From NCBI RefSeq assembly GCF_002218065.1, contig NZ_BDUB01000001.1, forward strand, positions 4,931,118 through 4,995,117: a stretch of DNA of 64,000 nucleotides. The letters are read 5' to 3'. Under the pieces are notes generated by a model. The model saw nothing but the letters and a program-made list of their open reading frames with translations, was not told the origin of the DNA and made no database searches. Within the stretch, counting starts at the first letter, position 1. Each line of letters begins with the position of its first letter. Made by a program: the position numbers and the translations under genes. This DNA comes from Nodularia sp. NIES-3585. Its GTDB lineage: Bacteria > Cyanobacteriota > Cyanobacteriia > Cyanobacteriales > Nostocaceae. Shown piece by piece: positions 8,637-18,200 of the stretch.

Positions 8637-11213
8637 TCAAAACCAATTACCAACTAATACATAGGCACCCCAGTAAGCAGGGCGACGATAATTAGGATAT
8701 TCGGTAAATAATTTTACTTGAGCGCGACGTAAGGCTTCGGCTTTATTCACTTGACTATTGACTAATTCATTGTAAAATTCACCAATTAAAATGGCAGTAG
8801 ATTGATCATTGATGTGCCACAGCGAAGCGATTGTGCTGCGTGCGCCGGCTTTTATAGCTGCGCCTGCCAACCCTAATGTAGCACGATTGTCACCTGTGGC
8901 AGTTTGGCAAGCACTCAAAACTAATAATTCTAAGATTTGCCCACTAGTACCGCTCTGACTGCGGAGTAAATTATCGAATTGTAAAACATTGATGCTACCA
9001 TCATTGGCTAAAATGAAAGTCTCTTGCGGGCGAGAACTAAATTGTCCGTGAGTTGCCAAATGTAAGACATTAAAAGGAAGAGTATTGAGATTTTTTTCGA
9101 GAGTCTTGCTGGTAAAGTCTTGATCTAGTAGTTTTGTGGTAGCTGCTCCTGTTTGAGCAATGAGGTCGAATTCTAACTTGATTCCTGGTAAGCTTGAGAA
9201 TGTGGGGAAGTCCGGCGGTGATTGCACTAAACCAGCCGCGAGGACTTTGAGTGGTGTTTCAGCCAGAGGTTTAGGAGCTAATAGCTGAAGCCCTAAACTC
9301 AGAGCAACAGCGTATTTTTCTACCAAATATTTCTCGCCATCATAAAGAGCAGCTAGGGGGATATTTCTTAATGCTCCGTCTAGTACGAATACCAGAGTAT
9401 TAACTTTACTTGTGATTAAATCAGATTCAATAGGTTTAATTAACCAGTTATAGACTTCTTGGGAAAGGGCTTGTACTTCTTGTGTTCTATCCGGTTCTAA
9501 AATATATCTTTGCAGTTCTGCTAAGATGCGTTCAACTTCAACCTGGGATTTTTTAACTGTGTGATGGCGCAGTGGTTGTTGCGGAATTTTGACAATGACT
9601 TGAAGTTCTTCTGGCAAAATAATTGGGTAGAGTATGGCAGTGTTGGGATTTTCCTTGTCTACTACTTGATCTAAAAGCACCTTTTGTCCTTGTAAGCAAG
9701 CTTCTCGGAAAAAGTTATCTAGTTCTGCTAACTGTAAAGCCTCTATCCGTGTTCTAGCTTTATCTAGTGTTTTAACGTTTGGTTTTTCCTCAGGATTTTG
9801 CAGCAGTAAAGCCACCGATTCACGATAAACTGGCTCTACATTGTCTCGGAAATTAAACTGGACATTCAGATTCACTGCTGCTAAGTCATTACGTAGTAAT
9901 TGTAGTGTTTCTACTGCTGCATCGTAGGCTGCGATCGCTTCAGTAAAATTACCTTGGGATTTAAATAATCTACCCAGTTGCCATTGCCACAAATAATTGA
10001 TTTCTGGAGCATTGCTGGTTTGTGCCAACATCAAAGCTTTTTCTGTGAGATTAATAGCCTCACCAAATTGTTGTGTTTTTTCATACAAAGTTCCCAAATT
10101 CCCTAAAGCATAGGCTTCGGCTCGGATATCATCCAAATTCCGGGCTTCTTCTACAGCCTGAGCTAGAATTTCAGCAATTTGCAATTTAGGAGTATTTAAA
10201 CTACCCAAGCTGTGAGCAAAGTTAATCCGGGCGTAAATCGATGGGCGTGAAGGTGGAAGTTGTGCCAGGTGAGATTGAATTTCTGGAATTAAAATTTGTG
10301 CGGCTGTGAATTGTTTTTCCTCAATTAGTAAATTGAGATGATTGAGTCGGGCTTGAACTTTTGTCAGGGGTGAAGGTGATATTTCAAATGTTTGTTGATA
10401 TAATGCGATCGCCTGGGGAATATTTGGCTTAATCCGAGCATTATTACCTAAACTGAGTAAACTTAAAGCAATATTTTGCGGTGATTTTAACTTTTGATGA
10501 ATTGCTAAACTTTCTTCTAAAGCCAAGCGAGATTTTTCTAACTCTCCCACATTTTCTAATGTGTCACCAAGAGAAAGCAAAACTGCTGCTTTCGCGAAAG
10601 AATCACCTTGATGTGCTAAATTTTGATTTACCTGTTCTAGTTTCTCAATAGCTTGCTGATTAAAACCTTGATTGCGTAATGCTTGAGCTTGATAAAGTCC
10701 TGCCAAAGCAATACCGTTTTTATCCCCTATTTTAGTGTAAATATCTTCAGTCTGTTTCCAACTAGCCAGAGCAGCTTCTGGCTTTCCTGTCAAGAGTTGC
10801 AAGCGCCCTTGAATATCTAGAGTTTGAGCCAAAACAGCTAAATTTTTCTGGGTTTTCCCTTCTTGTTTAAATCCTTGTAAATCTAAACTTTTAGTAATAG
10901 CTACTTGCGCTTCTTGCCAATCACCTAGTTGTTGATAAGCCAGTGATAAATTACTCAAAGCTACAGCTTGTTTTAAACTATCTCCCTGCTGTTGATATTC
11001 TGGCAAAGCTTGCTGTAAAACTTGCACTGCATCGGCAAACCTTCCACTGTCATATAATATTTGGCTTTCAGCAATTTTTGTCTGTGAAGCTTGATTTATA
11101 TTTTGAGAAATATTCGCGAAAACTGGAGTCCCTACAATACATACAAGTATAATTAGTACAACCAGCAAACAAAAATTTATCAACTTGCTTTTTTTATATC
11201 TTTTATTTTTCAC
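8637..11213 (-). CDS. Secreted or anchored TPR-CHAT protease-like protein
   Basis: About 858 residues from a GTG at 11213, chosen because GGAGG lies 11 bases upstream; the frame continues to 11261 but with no better start. Seen: an N-terminal basic segment and hydrophobic helix (FCLLVVLIILVCIVGT…VFA; signal peptide or anchor), a long array of TPR-like helices at about 40-470 (YDSGRFADAVQVLQQALP, ALSNLSLAYQQLGDWQEA), and a C-terminal CHAT domain at about 560-858. The caspase-like dyad is intact: His about 722 in LATHGQF and Cys about 769 in LSACQTA. CHAT domains are clan CD peptidases; in cyanobacteria such TPR-CHAT proteins commonly lie next to TPS genes. Substrate unknown. It sits downstream of the sigma/DUF1822 pair, same strand. 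Confidence 0.9.
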   Translation of the reverse strand: MKNKRYKKSKLINFCLLVVLIILVCIVGTPVFANISQNINQASQTKIAESQILYDSGRFADAVQVLQQALPEYQQQGDSLKQAVALSNLSLAYQQLGDWQEAQVAITKSLDLQGFKQEGKTQKNLAVLAQTLDIQGRLQLLTGKPEAALASWKQTEDIYTKIGDKNGIALAGLYQAQALRNQGFNQQAIEKLEQVNQNLAHQGDSFAKAAVLLSLGDTLENVGELEKSRLALEESLAIHQKLKSPQNIALSLLSLGNNARIKPNIPQAIALYQQTFEISPSPLTKVQARLNHLNLLIEEKQFTAAQILIPEIQSHLAQLPPSRPSIYARINFAHSLGSLNTPKLQIAEILAQAVEEARNLDDIRAEAYALGNLGTLYEKTQQFGEAINLTEKALMLAQTSNAPEINYLWQWQLGRLFKSQGNFTEAIAAYDAAVETLQLLRNDLAAVNLNVQFNFRDNVEPVYRESVALLLQNPEEKPNVKTLDKARTRIEALQLAELDNFFREACLQGQKVLLDQVVDKENPNTAILYPIILPEELQVIVKIPQQPLRHHTVKKSQVEVERILAELQRYILEPDRTQEVQALSQEVYNWLIKPIESDLITSKVNTLVFVLDGALRNIPLAALYDGEKYLVEKYAVALSLGLQLLAPKPLAETPLKVLAAGLVQSPPDFPTFSSLPGIKLEFDLIAQTGAATTKLLDQDFTSKTLEKNLNTLPFNVLHLATHGQFSSRPQETFILANDGSINVLQFDNLLRSQSGTSGQILELLVLSACQTATGDNRATLGLAGAAIKAGARSTIASLWHINDQSTAILIGEFYNELVNSQVNKAEALRRAQVKLFTEYPNYRRPAYWGAYVLVGNWF

Positions 11214-11529
11214 TACTTCCCACACCTCCAAAGAAAAAATCAAAATATGAATTTGGATCACGCAGAGGGGCAGAATCGCACTAGAGGAAAAGTTAATCAG
11301 GCTAACTTGACCATTTCATATTTAAATCCTACAATACCTTCATCCCTATTTGTTTTTCTCTATAGCGTTTCCTAGTCTTATGAAAAAACAAACCGCATTC
11401 GCGCAGCGTATGCCCCCAGGGCTTTAGGACACAAAGGACACTAAGTCAAGAGGGTTTCAGAGAGTTATTGCGTAAGTCCTGAATTTGTTTGAACTCATCT
11501 TCACCGTACTACTTCTAACCCCACTGGAT
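11214..11529. other. Intergenic region upstream of TPR-CHAT gene
   Basis: 316 bases with the CHAT gene's ribosome site at its left edge. It includes dispersed-repeat-like text (CGCATTCGCGCAGCGTATGC; AGGACACAAAGGACACTAAG). No gene is seen. The gap suggests that the CHAT gene may have its own promoter rather than depend wholly on the sigma/DUF1822 transcript. Confidence 0.4.
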
Positions 11530-12687
11530 TTAAAAACGTAAAATTTCGCGCTCATATTCTGCTGGTAAAGGCGTGACTTCCCAAACTAATCCTTCACCGG
11601 GTTCTAACATCACTTCTATATACAATTGTTCTACAGGTGTTGTCGCGGTATCTTGATTGTTGGGAAACGGTTGTAAGTCTTCTGTGAGTATTCTGAGTTG
11701 CAAGCCTACAGGAATCATATTCTCTGGCTGTGCATTGCGTAATTCAAAGCGCCAAATTTGTTCTTCTGGATTTCCCTTAGGGAAAACTCGTAATTCATAA
11801 GTATTACCAAGTACGAGTATTTGACGCGATAAGCCGAAAATAGATGTTTGAGTTTCTCGACTCCTCATCCCCGCAGAAAAAGCCGTAAATTGCCGCAATT
11901 CCCAGCCTAGTTGTTGAGCAAAATTTGATACCCCTTCCTGAAGCCACTGCCCGATTGAGGCTGGTTTTGCAACTCCTTGGCGTAATTCATACAAGCTTTG
12001 TCGCCAACCGCCATGAGCTATTAATGCTCCCCAAAGCGGAAAGGGAACTTCTAAGCGGGGAAATTTGATATCTGCGTTACTTAATCTTGAGAGTAAATTG
12101 GCTGCTTGGGTTTGGGGTAATTGTGGTAGGGGCGGAACAGTTGCACGTCTGGTTTCTTCAGGATACAATTGGCGCGTTGTCCAAAGCACATTCAGGTCTG
12201 AGATTAAATGATCAGATTCTAAACTGTAAGTGCGATCGCCTGCATCATAAACCCCTAAAGTTTTCAATTGTTGATGAGTTGTGTAGCCCACAATTCTGAT
12301 CCACTCCTCATCAGGATTTACCTGTACCGCTAAGTAATAATCAGCCACCCACTCCGGAATATCCACCCATTCTTGAGGTACGCGCAACTCATCCACATCC
12401 ATTGCTAAGGTAGGAAGTAACACCAACCGAGAGTTATCAAAACTCATAGCTGTACCATTGACTATTTCCCAAACACTTGGTAACGTAGCCATGTTGGGAT
12501 GCACTCCAGCATCCGGTGTAATTTCCTCTTGTAACCAATTTAAAAATGTCGTTAAACACATTTGATTGATCCAAGCACGCTGATAACCACCAGAAGTAGA
12601 GTAGTTATGTTCTATAGGTGGTGAGTTCGGAACCATTTCTAGAACCAAGTCATTATCAACAGCCAAAGCAACAGAAGCATCAAACAT
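11530..12687 (-). CDS. DUF1822 family protein
   Basis: 385 residues; DUF1822 proteins are found almost only in cyanobacteria and have no known function. Seen: an N-terminal QMCLTTFLNWLQEE segment, WEIVNGTAMSFDNSRLVLLPTLAMDVDELRVPQEWVDIPEW-type middle (conserved in the family, about 70-125), and a C-terminal domain with beta-rich PVGLQLRILTEDLQPF and EGLVWEVTPLPAEYEREILRF. No signal peptide. It starts 14 bases after the stop of the sigma-like gene on the same strand, so the two are almost certainly cotranscribed. The constant association of sigma factor, DUF1822, CHAT/CHASE2 and TPS genes suggests one functional set; the exact role is unknown. Confidence 0.9.
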   Translation of the reverse strand: MFDASVALAVDNDLVLEMVPNSPPIEHNYSTSGGYQRAWINQMCLTTFLNWLQEEITPDAGVHPNMATLPSVWEIVNGTAMSFDNSRLVLLPTLAMDVDELRVPQEWVDIPEWVADYYLAVQVNPDEEWIRIVGYTTHQQLKTLGVYDAGDRTYSLESDHLISDLNVLWTTRQLYPEETRRATVPPLPQLPQTQAANLLSRLSNADIKFPRLEVPFPLWGALIAHGGWRQSLYELRQGVAKPASIGQWLQEGVSNFAQQLGWELRQFTAFSAGMRSRETQTSIFGLSRQILVLGNTYELRVFPKGNPEEQIWRFELRNAQPENMIPVGLQLRILTEDLQPFPNNQDTATTPVEQLYIEVMLEPGEGLVWEVTPLPAEYEREILRF

Positions 12688-12701
12688 AATCTCAAAAGGT
12701 T

Positions 12702-13877
12702 CTACTTTAAAAGTGGGTGGGCATGGCTAGAATAATTATTCAGCCATTCTTCTAGACTTTTACTCATTGCATCCACTACGACAGGTGTAGGGGAGATATG
12801 CAAATGATTTTGACTCCACTGCGTTAGGGTAGTAAGTAACGAGCGTTTAATACTAGTAAGACGGCGAGAGACTGTATATTGTTTAATTTCTAGCTGTTCA
12901 GCGACTTGTTGTTGGGTCAGCTTTTGCTGATAATAAGCTTGGATTAATTTTTGAGACTGAATATCCAATCCTGCTAAAGCATCGAGCAAAATTTGGTTTA
13001 ATTGTGCCTGTTGTGTTTGTCTGGCTGTAGATTCTTCTTGGGCAATAATTGCTGTCAGTAAGGATGCTGGTAAATCTGCGGCTAATGTATCTAATAAATC
13101 ACCTGATTCTTGACCGGGAATAGGAGCATCTACAGACACAAACTTGGGGTAAAGAAAATTACGCACTGCTTTAGCGCAGGTACTCAGCCATTTTTCCAAA
13201 GTTTCTGGAGTTAGTTGGCTCAAGCTTTGTCTATTGTAAAGCCCAGTGATTGCTTGCCATGTGGTAGTATCTGGTTTTCCCAACTTACGGATAGTTTGAC
13301 TCTCACTGGTGTAGAGTTCCTTAAAACATTCCCAAGCTAAGACATAGCTATTGATAATTTGACCATCAAAACCAGCATTTGTTAAGGAATTTACCAACCG
13401 CTTGCGACTAATTTTATGCAGTAAAGCCCAATCTGTGCATATATCTGCTTCCTTTCCTAGACGGAATGAATCTTTGAGGAAACGGTCAAAAGCGTATTCT
13501 GCATAGCTTTTTAAATTTGTACTGTATTCAGGATTAAAATTTTTGAGAATTTTATAAATGCAGGAATTTGCCATCTGAAAACAATCAGCAATAGAAAATT
13601 GACTGATAAAATTTCCGGCTATTTTTTGAGCCGCCCAGTAGCATACCTCTTGTAAATAAGCCGAAATATGTCCCACTGCTAGAGGACTAGATTCTACTTG
13701 CCAGATTTTGTACCAATAAAGCACCCAAAAATTTTCAGATTTCTGTTCCGGATATTGTTCTAAGCATCTTTTAATACTTCGTTGTAACTTGCTATCTGTT
13801 GCCCAAACGCTGAACCTATCTGCATCAAACTGCACAAAGGTCGAGAAGATTTCCATAATACCCTGTCGGGGTTGCAT
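12702..13877 (-). CDS. Sigma-70-like RNA polymerase sigma factor (cyanobacterial group)
   Basis: 391 residues. The C-terminal region at about 285-350 is a sigma-4-like helix-turn-helix (LQQQVAEQLEIKQYTVSRRL type: LTQQQVAEQLEIKQYTVSRR). The middle (about 80-160) has the sigma-2-like ISQFSIADCFQMANSCIYKI and YAEYAFDRFLKDSFRLG. Overall it is longer and more divergent than an ECF factor. It would direct RNA polymerase to a specific promoter set, plausibly including the neighbouring TPS/CHAT genes (inference). Start: ATG 13877 or ATG 13856; neither has a strong ribosome site. DUF1822 follows after 14 bases. Confidence 0.85.
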   Translation of the reverse strand: MQPRQGIMEIFSTFVQFDADRFSVWATDSKLQRSIKRCLEQYPEQKSENFWVLYWYKIWQVESSPLAVGHISAYLQEVCYWAAQKIAGNFISQFSIADCFQMANSCIYKILKNFNPEYSTNLKSYAEYAFDRFLKDSFRLGKEADICTDWALLHKISRKRLVNSLTNAGFDGQIINSYVLAWECFKELYTSESQTIRKLGKPDTTTWQAITGLYNRQSLSQLTPETLEKWLSTCAKAVRNFLYPKFVSVDAPIPGQESGDLLDTLAADLPASLLTAIIAQEESTARQTQQAQLNQILLDALAGLDIQSQKLIQAYYQQKLTQQQVAEQLEIKQYTVSRRLTSIKRSLLTTLTQWSQNHLHISPTPVVVDAMSKSLEEWLNNYSSHAHPLLK

Positions 13878-14414
13878 ACAATTATGTGAATGTAGAAAAT
13901 TTAGGGTTTACGAATTTATACTTAATTGTAATACAGAGTGTTCCAAGCATTTTCCACATTTTTCCTAAAAAAACTTCCCACTAGGTGCATAAACACGAAA
14001 AGCCATCGTATCAATTACCAGAACAACCGAAGCACAGCTCAATTTCTCAAAGCTAACAAACCTGAGTAAGTCATGAAATTTTATAGCAACCGCGAAGGCA
14101 GTTAGGACATGATCAAATCCCCAAACCAATTCACAGCCAGCATTTGACTTTTGACTTTTGACTTTTGACTTTTGCTATACCTATCTATGTTTTTTAAGAA
14201 CGGATCAAAAAGCTTGTGTATTAATACAGTTGTTTGCTGGTTAGTTCATCAAATGAATTTCCTCAAAAAAATGCAAAATTCCGTAAAAGTTGAAAGCCAA
14301 GTTGAAGAATTAAATATAAGCGTTTTTACTAATTCATCAGCGCTAATCAGAGGATGATTGTTTCGCAAACTGCATCTGCTATTAACATACTAAAGAAATA
14401 AACAAAAGGTAAAA
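13878..14414. other. Intergenic region, divergent promoters, heptamer repeat
   Basis: About 540 bases separating the minus-strand sigma gene from the plus-strand proline-rich peptide. It contains the TTGACTT heptamer tract (14144-14171). Short frames at 14253-14357 (34 codons) and 14354-14401 (15 codons) are possible but unsupported. Promoters for both directions probably lie here. Confidence 0.4.
14144..14171. repeat. Heptamer tandem repeat TTGACTT x4
   Basis: Four exact copies of TTGACTT followed by a partial fifth. STRR-type intergenic heptamers as in other Nostocales; the same class as 1144-1171. Confidence 0.8.
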
Positions 14415-14624
14415 ATGAAAGACAAACGAAAAAACCTGAAGGATATCGATTTTGGCACTGAACTTACTCCCAGTGAAAAAGAAAAAATCAATGCGCGAGT
14501 AATCGACTTGATTTCATCTCAGAAGGGTGACTCTCCCACTATTGCTGCTGGTAGCTCTACACCACTACCACCACCACCACCACCACCACTACCACCACTA
14601 CCACCTCCTACAAACTGGGGTTAG
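14415..14624 (+). CDS. Small proline-rich hypothetical protein
   Basis: 69 residues. The charged N-terminal half (KDKRKNLKDIDFGTELTPSE…) is followed by IAAGSST and a C-terminal proline tract of about 17 residues with interspersed Leu, ending TNWG. A purine-rich AAAGGT lies 6 bases before the ATG. There is no signal peptide. The next features are a stem-loop (14676-14721) and then the TpsA gene. The organisation (charged leader, small-residue junction, unusual tail) could be that of a ribosomal peptide precursor, but I recognise no family. The DUF928 proteins further down also carry a short proline run, which may be coincidence. Confidence 0.5.
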   Translation: MKDKRKNLKDIDFGTELTPSEKEKINARVIDLISSQKGDSPTIAAGSSTPLPPPPPPPLPPLPPPTNWG

Positions 14625-14675
14625 ATAGTTAAATCCGGCGCAACGCTAAAATTGAAGTGCAGAAATTGGGGAGGT

Positions 14676-14721
14676 AAATAGCCTACTTCCGGATGCTATC
14701 GCAACCAGAAATAGGCTATTT
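14676..14721 (+). terminator. Stem-loop terminator candidate
   Basis: AAATAGCCTA (14676-14685) pairs perfectly with TAGGCTATTT (14712-14721), followed by TTG. It lies 52 bases after the proline-rich peptide stop. The stem is AT-rich with a long loop, so efficiency is uncertain. Confidence 0.5.
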
Positions 14722-14833
14722 TGTTGATAATATAGCGGTTTAATTAAGAATTAAAGCCAGACTTACAAAATCCCGTTGCAACTTTTTATGTCAAGTCGGG
14801 TTAATTAGTTATGTTTACTACCCTCTAGGGCGT

Positions 14834-14987
14834 GTTTTCAAAGTCTAAACGTAGGTTGGGTTAAGCGCAGCGCAACCCAAGGAAGCAAAAAAAATATTAG
14901 GTAAAGTTGGGTTACGCCTACGGCAAACTACGTTAACGTTCCATTACAACCCAACCTACATTTATGTCTAATTTTGGGTTTGAAAAC
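14834..14987. repeat. MITE-like inverted-repeat element
   Basis: Outer arms GTTTTCAAA (14834-14842) and TTTGAAAAC (14979-14987) are inverted. Inner arms GTAGGTTGGGTT (14851-14862) and AACCCAACCTAC (14948-14959) are perfectly inverted. The centre is GC-rich (GCGCAGCGCAACCC, TTACGCCTACGGC). The structure, about 154 bp with no coding capacity, suggests a non-autonomous mobile repeat. Confidence 0.55.
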
Positions 14988-15102
14988 GTTACATAGTACC
15001 CCCAACCTCTCCGGTGCAAGCACTACCGTGTACACACAAGTCTAAAAACCTTGATTTGGTTAGGGTATATTATGGACGTTAGTCCTCACGCACCGAACAT
15101 TT

Positions 15103-15139
15103 AGGATGGTGCGTTGCGCTACGCGACAACACACCCTAC
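15103..15139. repeat. Dispersed 37-bp repeat, copy 2 (inverted)
   Basis: Exact reverse complement of 1835-1871; begins AGGATGGTGCGTTGCGCTAC. It lies about 170 bases before the TpsA start. The upstream part of the long open frame (15106 onward) crosses it, so that part is probably not coding. Confidence 0.85.
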
Positions 15140-15270
15140 ACAAAAATTGGAGTGATTTAATCATTTGTGTGTACATCGTAGGGTGCAAGGGAGGAAGAGA
15201 GTTTATGAGTCTTATAAGTGATCTAACGGAAGTAAAAGTAAAAATACTAATATTTTTGAGGATGGCAATC

Positions 15271-18200
15271 ATGGGTCTAAGCTGGTCAAATTGTTTCTGG
15301 CGGCTTCAAGTAGCCAGTATTTTAGCTGTGTGTATAGCACCATATACTGCATCCGGAGATTTTGCCAAAGCTCAGATTACCCCTGATTCCTCCTTAGGTG
15401 CTGAAAGTTCTATCCTGACTCCAAATGTGAGCATAGACGGTCTTCCCGCTGATCGGGTTGATGGCGGAGCTATCAGAGGTACAAGCCTATTTCACAGTTT
15501 TCGAGAATTCAATGTTGGGAATGGACAACGAGTCTTTTTCGCTAATCCGGGGGGAATTGAAAACATTTTCAGTCGAGTCACTGAAACTAACCCATCAACG
15601 ATTCTGGGAACCCTTGGTGTCAACGGTGGAGCCAATCTATTTTTACTAAATCCCAATGGCATTATTTTTGGACCTAATGCGAGGCTTGACCTCGGTGGTT
15701 CCTTTTTGGCCAGTACTGCCAGGAGCATCAAATTTACTGATGGTATAGAATTTAGTACCATTAACCCCTCTGCTCCTCCTTTGCTAACTCTCAACGTTCC
15801 CATTGGCTTGCAGTATGGACAAGATGCAGGCAGAATTCTCGTACAGGGCCAGGGTAATGAACTAAGACTTAATCAGGACACTGGTGAGGTAATTGAGGTG
15901 AATCGCACTGGTGGTCTGGAGGTGGAACCCGGTCAAACCTTGGCTCTGGCTGGTGGTGAAGTTGTCCTAGAAGGCGGAAGTTTAAGCGCCGAATCAGGGC
16001 GAGTTGAAGTTTGGAGCGTTCAAGGAGAGGGTTTAGTAGGTCTTACCCCAACGAACCCAGGCTGGGAATTGAGCAATCAAGGCGTGCAGAACTTCCAAGA
16101 AATCCGCCTCTCCCAAGCTGCTGCTATTGATACTAGTGGTGCTGGAGGTGGCAATATTCAAATACAGGGACGGCGAGTAGCGCTACAAGATGGTTCCTTG
16201 ATTTTGTCCCTGACGCGGGGTGAGGGAAGTGGAGGAACTATAACCATCAGAGCTTCTGAGTCTATCGAAGCCAGTGGCACCGCGCCCAATGGCGAAGCTA
16301 GTTTCTTTTTAACTGAAACAACAGGTATCGGAAAAGCTGGTGATGTAGAAATTAACACAGGGAAATTCATTCTCCAAAATGGGGGACAAATATCATCTGG
16401 TACTTTTAACCAAGGCAGTGGAGGAAAAATTATTGTCAACGCCTCAGAGTTAGTCGAAGCAACAGGAACCGCTGAAACTGGAAATTTTGCTAGTGGCTTA
16501 TTTTCTGTTGCCAGAGAGAGTACTGGTGAGGGCGGCACAGTGGAAGTAACAACTAAGCGACTGGTACTCGGAGATGGAGCCCAGGTAAGCGCCACAACTT
16601 TTAGTCAGGGGCGTGGAGGAAATGTCCTGGTGAACGCTTCTGAGTCAGTGGAAGCTGTTGGTATTGCATCAATTGGAGCCAGCGGCTTATTTGCTGCCAG
16701 TTTGAGTACTGGTGAGGGAGGCAGAGTAGAGATAAATACAGGGAAGCTGATACTCCAGGATGGCGCACAGGTAAGCGCCGCCACATCTAATCAGGGTAAT
16801 GGAGGCAATATACTTGTTGATGCGAGGGAGTCCGTGGAAGTGATTGGTTCTGGTAGCAGTTTGAGAGCAGAGACCAGCGGAACTGGTAACGGTGGTGATG
16901 TAACAGTTTACACGGGAAGCCTGATACTCCAAGATGGCGCTCAGGTAAGCGCCGCCACATCTCATCAAGGTAGTGGGGGTAATATACTTGTGAATGCGAG
17001 GGAGTCCGTGGAAGTGATTGGTTCTGGGAGCAGTTTGAGAGCAGAGACCAGCGGAACTGGTAACGGTGGTGATGTAACAGTTTACACGGGAAGTCTAATT
17101 CTCCAAGATGGCGCTCAGGTAAGCGCCGCCACATCTCATCAAGGTAGTGGGGGTAATATACTCGTTGATGCCAGGGAATCAGTGGAAGTGATTGGTTTTG
17201 GGAGCAGTTTGAGCGCAGAGACTAATGGGACTGGCAACGGTGGAAATGTAACAGTTTACACAGGAAGGCTAATTCTGCAAGATGGCGGTCAGGTACGCGC
17301 CGCCACATCTAATCAGGGTCGTGGGGGCAATATACTCGTTGATGCCAGGGAATCAGTGGAAGTGATTGGTTTTGGGAGCAGTTTGAGCGCAGAGACTAAT
17401 GGGACTGGCAACAGTGGAAATGTAAGCGTTAACACAGGAAGGCTAATTCTCCAAGATGGGGCATTGGTTGCTAGAACTACCAATGAGGGTAGGGGAGGCA
17501 ATATACTCGTCAATGCCTCAGAGTTAGTAGAAGCGATTGGTTCTGGGAGCGGTTTGAGAGCGCAGACCCAAGGTTCTGGGGACGGCGGTAGTGTGACAGT
17601 AAAGACGGGATTTTTTCTAGCTAGCAAAGGAGCGCAAACTTTAGTTGCCGCTTTTAATCAAGGCAAGGGGGGAAACATTAACATCGAGGCTTCCGAGGTC
17701 AAACTAAGTGGTACCTCTGATAATGGCAATCCCACCATTGTGTTTGCTGCTACCCTCGGTGAGGGCGACGGAGGCGAAATTACAATTCATACTGGTCGAT
17801 TAATCGTCGAAGCAGGAGCGCAAATAGGGGTTGGGACTTTTAGTAGCGGTCAAGGTGGAAATGTTTTGATCACAGCTTCTGATTCAGTTGAACTAGTTGG
17901 CACTGCACCACAGTTTCCCAATAGACCCTTTTTTCGAGATCAGTCGGGCCAGCGGTTTCCTAGCGGTTTGTTTAGTGGCTCCCAAGGTATCGGCACAGCA
18001 GGAAACTTGAGGATTAAAACTCAGAGGTTAACGTTGCGAGATGGTGCCGAAATTAGTGTGAGCAATCAGGGAGTAGGAGATGCAGGCAATTTAGAAGTGG
18101 CAGCTCGTAACCTGTTGCTAGACAACCAAGGGGTTCTCTCAGCCACCACTACATCAGGTCAGGGCGGAAATATTATGCTCAAAATCGATGACCTCTTGTT

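Noticed and set aside
14253-14401. Two tiny frames (34 and 15 codons) before the proline-rich peptide
   Set aside because: Codon content is plausible but there is no ribosome site, homologous family or conservation evidence available.
16158-17627. Several minus-strand frames inside the TpsA gene
   Set aside because: Shadows generated by the 174-bp repeats, such as recurring MWRRLPERHLG; the plus-strand frame has signal peptide and TPS domain.
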